Part shown: piece after piece, positions 59,301 to 64,000 of the stretch
How positions within the stretch are numbered: the first letter of the stretch is position 1
Layout: every line of letters starts with the position of its first letter
Assembly (NCBI RefSeq): GCF_032854445.1
Contig: NC_088302.1
Coordinates: 37,392,191 to 37,456,190, forward strand
Source of the DNA: Liolophura sinensis
Taxonomy: Eukaryota > Mollusca > Polyplacophora > Chitonida > Chitonidae
Direction: 5' to 3'
DNA: 64,000 bases
Notes under the pieces: generated by a model
Databases searched by the model: none
What the model was told of the DNA's origin: nothing
Seen by the model: only the letters and a program-made list of their open reading frames with translations
Program-made: the position numbers and the translations under genes

Positions 59301-62095
59301 TTTCAACAAAGTTTACAGCCGACAACGTAAGTAGTCTGATATGCATTCAGTAATCTAATTACGGTACAGCAAGACGGCCACCTTGAAGAGATTAACACGT
59401 TCGATCATTTATCACAATGCGTATTTGCTGTACACACAATTGCTAAAAACTGATACATTTCCAAAATAAAAATGCAGTTTACAGTGCAATTTTCTGTGAA
59501 CAATTTATCATAAAAGGAATTTCATGTTTTATGATGACGGTATCTTTATTGTATCAAGTGAGTAATTAACTAAAGGAATCTCTCCGCAGAAATGGGGCAT
59601 TGCAGACCTTTGTTAATTCTTACACGAAACCACATGCCGTTAACGAAGACACAAAGAAGAGCTGATATATTAGGTATTCATATACAACACAATGTCAAAG
59701 AAACATCAAGAATAAAACTTTTTCCCGAAAAACCTAGCCAAACCTAGCCAAGCCAAGTACAAGCCAAGACCGTATTTATATTTTATTAGTTATTGCTGAC
59801 TAACTATGGCTGGACAATTAATGGCAGCTGTAGCTTACACTTACAGCCAAGTATATTTGCCCAGTCAATCACATGTACATGCTGATGAAGATATTAGTAT
59901 ACCATACAACGGATAAGACCCTCGCAGGTCGAACGGCCTTTTGTACCTAATGCCAAACCACGAACTCTTGAGCAGTAAAGTCGCTGTACCGAATGTGGTT
60001 TCAGGTCAGGAGGTTTGCGGGCTAAATGCAGAATAGCGATGCTCGCCAACCATAAATTTCCACCGCTTTCGCATAAGTGAGCACGGCGTTAAAAGCCAAT
60101 CAAAATAAATATTCGTTCCAGAGGGTGTGAAAACTTCTACTTCCAACTATATAAAAATTAATAGAAATGTGCCTTCCGTTAATACAAATTACACCTTTTC
60201 GACTGAACTTTGCTCCTAATATTCCGCTAAATATGTAGGTCTTGTGGAAACCCCTCAATAGATTAGATCTCATGCTGAGATATAATGAAGCCAATTTTGA
60301 GCTTTAAAGACAGCGTTTATCCTTCGACCATCTCTGGGAATACGAGGCAATCATTAATTTCCTCCTATGAGATCTAAACCTACTAGTAATGGTCAATAGA
60401 AGCGAATTATGTATTAGATCCACGCGTTTGTTCGATTATTACGTCGAGCCATTACACTGGGACAATTTCCTCCAGTACATCAGTTCGTCCATTGCTGTAT
60501 GTAACACCATTGGTGCTAATGCAGCCAATTCTGTCTGTCAAGGGTTTAGTTCAGACACAGATGGCATTTATGTGGGTTTTGTAATTTTAGCCTTCAGCCA
60601 AGCTGACCATAGATTTCCCATTTGTCACTAGGCTAGGCTTTTGTGATACACCGGGGAAATTGCACAGCTCCGAAGGCTTAACCAGTAGTCCGGACGTACT
60701 GGCAATGTCAATCAAAAATCAGTGTGAAATCCGATCCTTGTTCGATGATAATTCACACGATGAAGACGAGACCTACCAAAACCATCTCCTAAATGGACAC
60801 TGGTCACGCAAGGGTAATGGCTAGCTCAAGAATAAACGGATACTATATAATAAGCCATAGGAACAGAGAATTTGTGGAATTCCCGGCTCTCTGGGTTCGT
60901 GGGGCCTTGGTGACGACAAGCTCCAGACGATGCTTATGTGATTGTTTGTACTGTCTAACATTCGTCGAAGAGCAATTACCTTGCACCAATATGGCGTACA
61001 TATCTGTATGTCACACCTGGAAAAGTTCGCCATTAACTTGTGAAAGATCCGTTTACAACGGGCACTGTTTTTACTCCACTCATAAAAAATAACCGCCAAC
61101 GCGGAATTGAAAATATAGAATATGGCGTTAAACAAAATAAAACACTCAGACGAATAATAATTATGTGTGTGATGCAGATCGTGGATGCGCGTTTAAAATG
61201 TGTGTTTGTGTGTTTACAATGTTCGCGGGGACAAAGAAGGTGCTCATTAAATCCCATTTTGATCAACGGATCAGGTATCCTTACGCATGGTTTGTTGGAG
61301 ATCACTTGTTCTCCACCAGTTTTCCGTAGACTACATATTCAATGGTGTTGGGTGAGTGGGGGGTGGGGGGGATGAGGCGGAGCGTCAGTCCTAGATTGTC
61401 TCAACATAAAACTCATCCTGTAAGTAAGACAGTAATGACCGAAGAGGGCTCAAAATCTTCATCGAAGGCAGCATGTCAGTAGTGATTGGCACTTTTATTG
61501 AGTTCAAGGATGTACATATATAGACTTCGACAGCAGGAAATTTTAAGAAATGGAACATGGCTGGACCAGTTTTGACGTGGTGTATCCCCTCTGCATTTAG
61601 CAAACACTGAGCTACACATAGATGCCGTTCGTCGTTGTTTGTTATCATGGGAAAAGTCTTTCTCTTGGATCACAATTGTTAAACCAGTTGTCAGCTGTGT
61701 AATCCGGTCGCACTGGACTTTATGATCTCTTTTAGAGAGTGTTTGAGCAATGTAAACTTGCAGAACAGCCTTGTATGTCCCGAAATGCCTAGACCAGCGC
61801 TCCCCTTGGGGAACGGTGATATGATCAGAGGCTTCATCACGCAGATATCCGATGGTTAGCAGACTACACTAACCAGGTGTCAGGAGACGAGACATCAGCA
61901 GTTAGCGGTCGTTTTAAAATATTGAACTACCTTGGGGCTACAACATATGCCAGTAGTCCGACACGCAGACACCACAGTCACGCGATCCCATCGAGGTCTT
62001 CGCGCAGAAGTAAAGCAACAAAATTTTTACTTCAATCTTCTATCCGCATGTTAAAATACACACTGAATGCAATTTGTGAGTTGAGTACTGCTATT
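56310..62095. other. no recognisable gene
   Basis: About 5.8 kb with scattered short frames. AGCCAAGTGGTTAAGG at about 56335-56350 resembles a tRNA A box without a B box. GCGTTAAAAGCCAATCAAAA at 60087 and ATGGCGTTAAACAAAATAAA at 61121 look like SINE 3' ends. A C-run lies at 58787-58797 and a CCTAGCCAAA small repeat at 59730-59770. Nothing coding is supported. Confidence 0.45.
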
Positions 62096-62099
62096 TTCT

Positions 62100-62715
62100 A
62101 AAATTCGACAATATTTACCTTAACTTCCGGAATACTCTCACAGAACCATAAATTCAAAAGTTCCTTCCGAGACCTCTCAAATGGCGGCATCTGCTGTGTT
62201 TTATTTAAGACAACCTGCCATAAACTTAAGGTTAGCGTGTTTTACCGCCTCTGTTCTCATAAACCCAAAACTCCTATGTTTTACAACTGCATTCCTTTCT
62301 CAGAAACAAATATACTGTGGTTTACTTCAACGATCCTTTCACAGAATCAAAGCTATTGTGTTTTACTTTCACAGCCCTCTCACAGAATAAAGCCACCGTG
62401 ATTAGCGTCCATAATCTTTTCCTAGATACAAACGTACTGTGTTTTACTCCCACAATCATCTCACAAGAGCATATATATATATACTGTGTTTTACTTACAC
62501 AATGTATCGAAAACCTCTGGCAGAACCTAAGCTTCTATGTTCTTCCGCGATCCGCTGACAGACCAAAAGATACCAAATTTCTACTTTCGGCATCCTTTTA
62601 CAAAACAAAATTCACATTGTTTTCTTCTGCAATCCTGCCACTTGTAAAATGATAACTACTATGTTTTCCCTGGAGTACATTCACAGAATCAAAGTTATTA
62701 TGTTTCATTCCAGTC
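62100..62715 (+). repeat. degenerate 40-bp tandem array
   Basis: The unit resembles TGTGTTTTACTTCCACAATC followed by CTCTCACAGAANCAAAGCTA. TGTTTTAC-type words recur at about 62195, 62236, 62275, 62315, 62356, 62397 and 62437, a steady 40-41 bp. They continue less regularly at 62483, 62536, 62617, 62660 and 62700. Upstream units without the TGTTTTAC word reach back to about 62100. The open frames across it (for example 62317-62652) come from the repeat. Confidence 0.85.
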
Positions 62716-63640
62716 CACGTTCCGCATTGTTAAAAAAATAATATCGGGTAGCCAGCAAGGTTAAGCATTGTTATTGTGAACAGAGCGACCAAATTGGTTC
62801 CCTAAACCCTTATTCAGAGGAGTTAGAAGCCGGGTTTCTTATTTCTGAGCACTCTGAGACGCACACAGGATGTGGCTGGTTCCTTAATCCCTTGATTACA
62901 AGCTGTTCTACGAAGGGAGAGTGTCAGGTCGATAACAGACAAACGCTGTCAATTGTACCCGACAACTAATTGGCCGGACTAACGGGAATTTGGTGTTAAA
63001 GGAATCACGTAGAGCAGGTGAAAGGAGGGTCAGCGCTTTGCAAAGTGTTTAATGAAAAGCCGAATATTCTACTATTAAATTCTAGTAGTGTCCTGTCTCT
63101 CGCGCATTATTATGATGGAAAGGTCATGCAACGGGCTTGTTAATCAATCAATAAAACTATACAAAGGAAATGCTATTTACGACGCTATTAACGCATTTTG
63201 TTCCAGGTATATGTTTCCTTTGTTCATGATGTTGTTTTTGCTCCAGAATATTGCCATCTCTTTTAATGACCCTGCCAAACGATTCTATATTAATGTTGTT
63301 ATAAATCGAAGAATATAATGAGAAAAAAACCCATAAAGAATCTGGGCACACAAATAGCTGTCACATATTGCAACTGTCTTACCATTTTTTTCTCCGATAT
63401 GGGACCCATGCTACGTATCTGGATATTTGTGAAGATTTTTGTTGGTTCCCCTGCAATGGAAAAAATGGGATAGTGATGTACATTGTACATCATGCACAAC
63501 ACTAAACTGACACGAATCTGGGGCTCAGTGAATCAATTGTATTATTAGGTAAAATAGTCTTTAATGCAAGTGCATAAAACACCCTGGCGTATTGAGACGT
63601 GAGATATTGGCGTCGGATGTTATACATTTAAATGTTGTTT
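62716..63640. other. no recognisable gene
   Basis: Nothing supportable beyond short frames. Confidence 0.45.
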
Positions 63641-63643
63641 ACA

Positions 63644-63693
63644 GAAATTCGCTGTCATATGACTGAAAAATGGCTAAGTACGACGTAAAACCA
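63644..63693 (+). repeat. foldback / MITE-like 3' terminus
   Basis: GTCATATGACTGAAAAATGG and CTAAGTACGACGTAAAAC are the inverse complement of the family's 5' start (see 1640 and 41558). They match the 3' end at 8478-8508. Confidence 0.65.
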
Positions 63694-64000
63694 CAAACAA
63701 CATACATGTATATGAATAGTTTAACTATGTAACTATGTACATGTAGCTCTAAGATTTAGGAGCCTAACTGGAAATACGGTTTGTAGATAGCTGGCATTAA
63801 AACTCTTTAACCGGAGACAAGCCGGACAATGAGTAGGATATTTATACACGACCTTGACAAATATAAAACAGACGGATAATTGATATTTAATCAAGCATCG
63901 GATCGTAGGAGTAAATAATTGATATATGCCTCAGGCCGTGTCGTTCTGATGCGGTTCCCCTTAATTGTATATGACAGCTTAATTATGAAACTTCAGAAAT

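Noticed and set aside
61040-61375. 111-codon plus-strand frame overlapping a 90-codon minus-strand frame
   Set aside because: Both strands are open by chance, and the region includes a SINE-tail-like piece at 61121. No motif is seen.
62317-62652. 111-codon open frame on the plus strand
   Set aside because: It lies entirely inside the 40-bp tandem array and arises from the repeat.
1-64000. CRISPR arrays, operons, prophage or plasmid features
   Set aside because: The spliced animal receptor gene, the SINEs and the Penelope-like element show a eukaryotic nuclear genome. No regularly spaced identical repeats with unique spacers are present.

Overview
The window is AT-rich, intron-bearing metazoan nuclear DNA, most likely from a mollusc or another lophotrochozoan. 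It holds one well-supported protein gene: a Cys-loop, GABA-A-type receptor subunit split over eight predicted minus-strand exons. It also holds many copies of a tRNA-headed SINE whose tail reads CAATCAAATAAATAAATAAA, a pattern I recognise from molluscan genomes. There are no operons, bacterial genes or CRISPR arrays. Most open frames of 60-130 codons look like chance ORFs.

Layout. 1-17 kb: no recognisable gene; SINE and foldback (MITE-like) copies and a roughly 110-150 bp repeat present four times between 9.9 and 13.7 kb. 17.1-18.3 kb: a degenerate tandem repeat followed by a 5'-truncated reverse-transcriptase pseudogene. 21.2-40.3 kb: a cluster of at least four or five diverged units built from the same modules (called Q, P, T, R and S here). 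One unit is interrupted by a decayed Penelope-like retroelement with inverted flanking arms that each carry a hammerhead-ribozyme-like fold. Another is interrupted by a 0.9 kb segment with promoter-like motifs and a possible three-exon small membrane-protein gene. 40.4 kb: a compact CCAAT/CRE dyad that looks like a promoter. 42.7 kb: one possible coding exon.

45.2-55.0 kb: the receptor gene. Exons 3-8 give an uninterrupted reading of 370 codons plus stop, with correct GT-AG borders and every phase compatible. They contain the extracellular beta strands, the 13-residue Cys loop, TM1-TM4 and the anion-channel Pro-Ala-Arg signature before TM2. Exons 1 and 2 (signal peptide and first beta strands) are weaker predictions that keep frame and bring the protein to 485 residues. 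The introns hold a 230-bp tandem repeat and a SINE with perfect 14-bp target-site duplications, located 41 bp past a predicted splice donor. 55-64 kb: a 119-bp duplication upstream of the predicted start, a hairpin, a degenerate 40-bp tandem array at 62.1-62.7 kb and a foldback-element end.

All similarity statements come from reading the sequence by eye and from knowledge of the families. No database search was possible.
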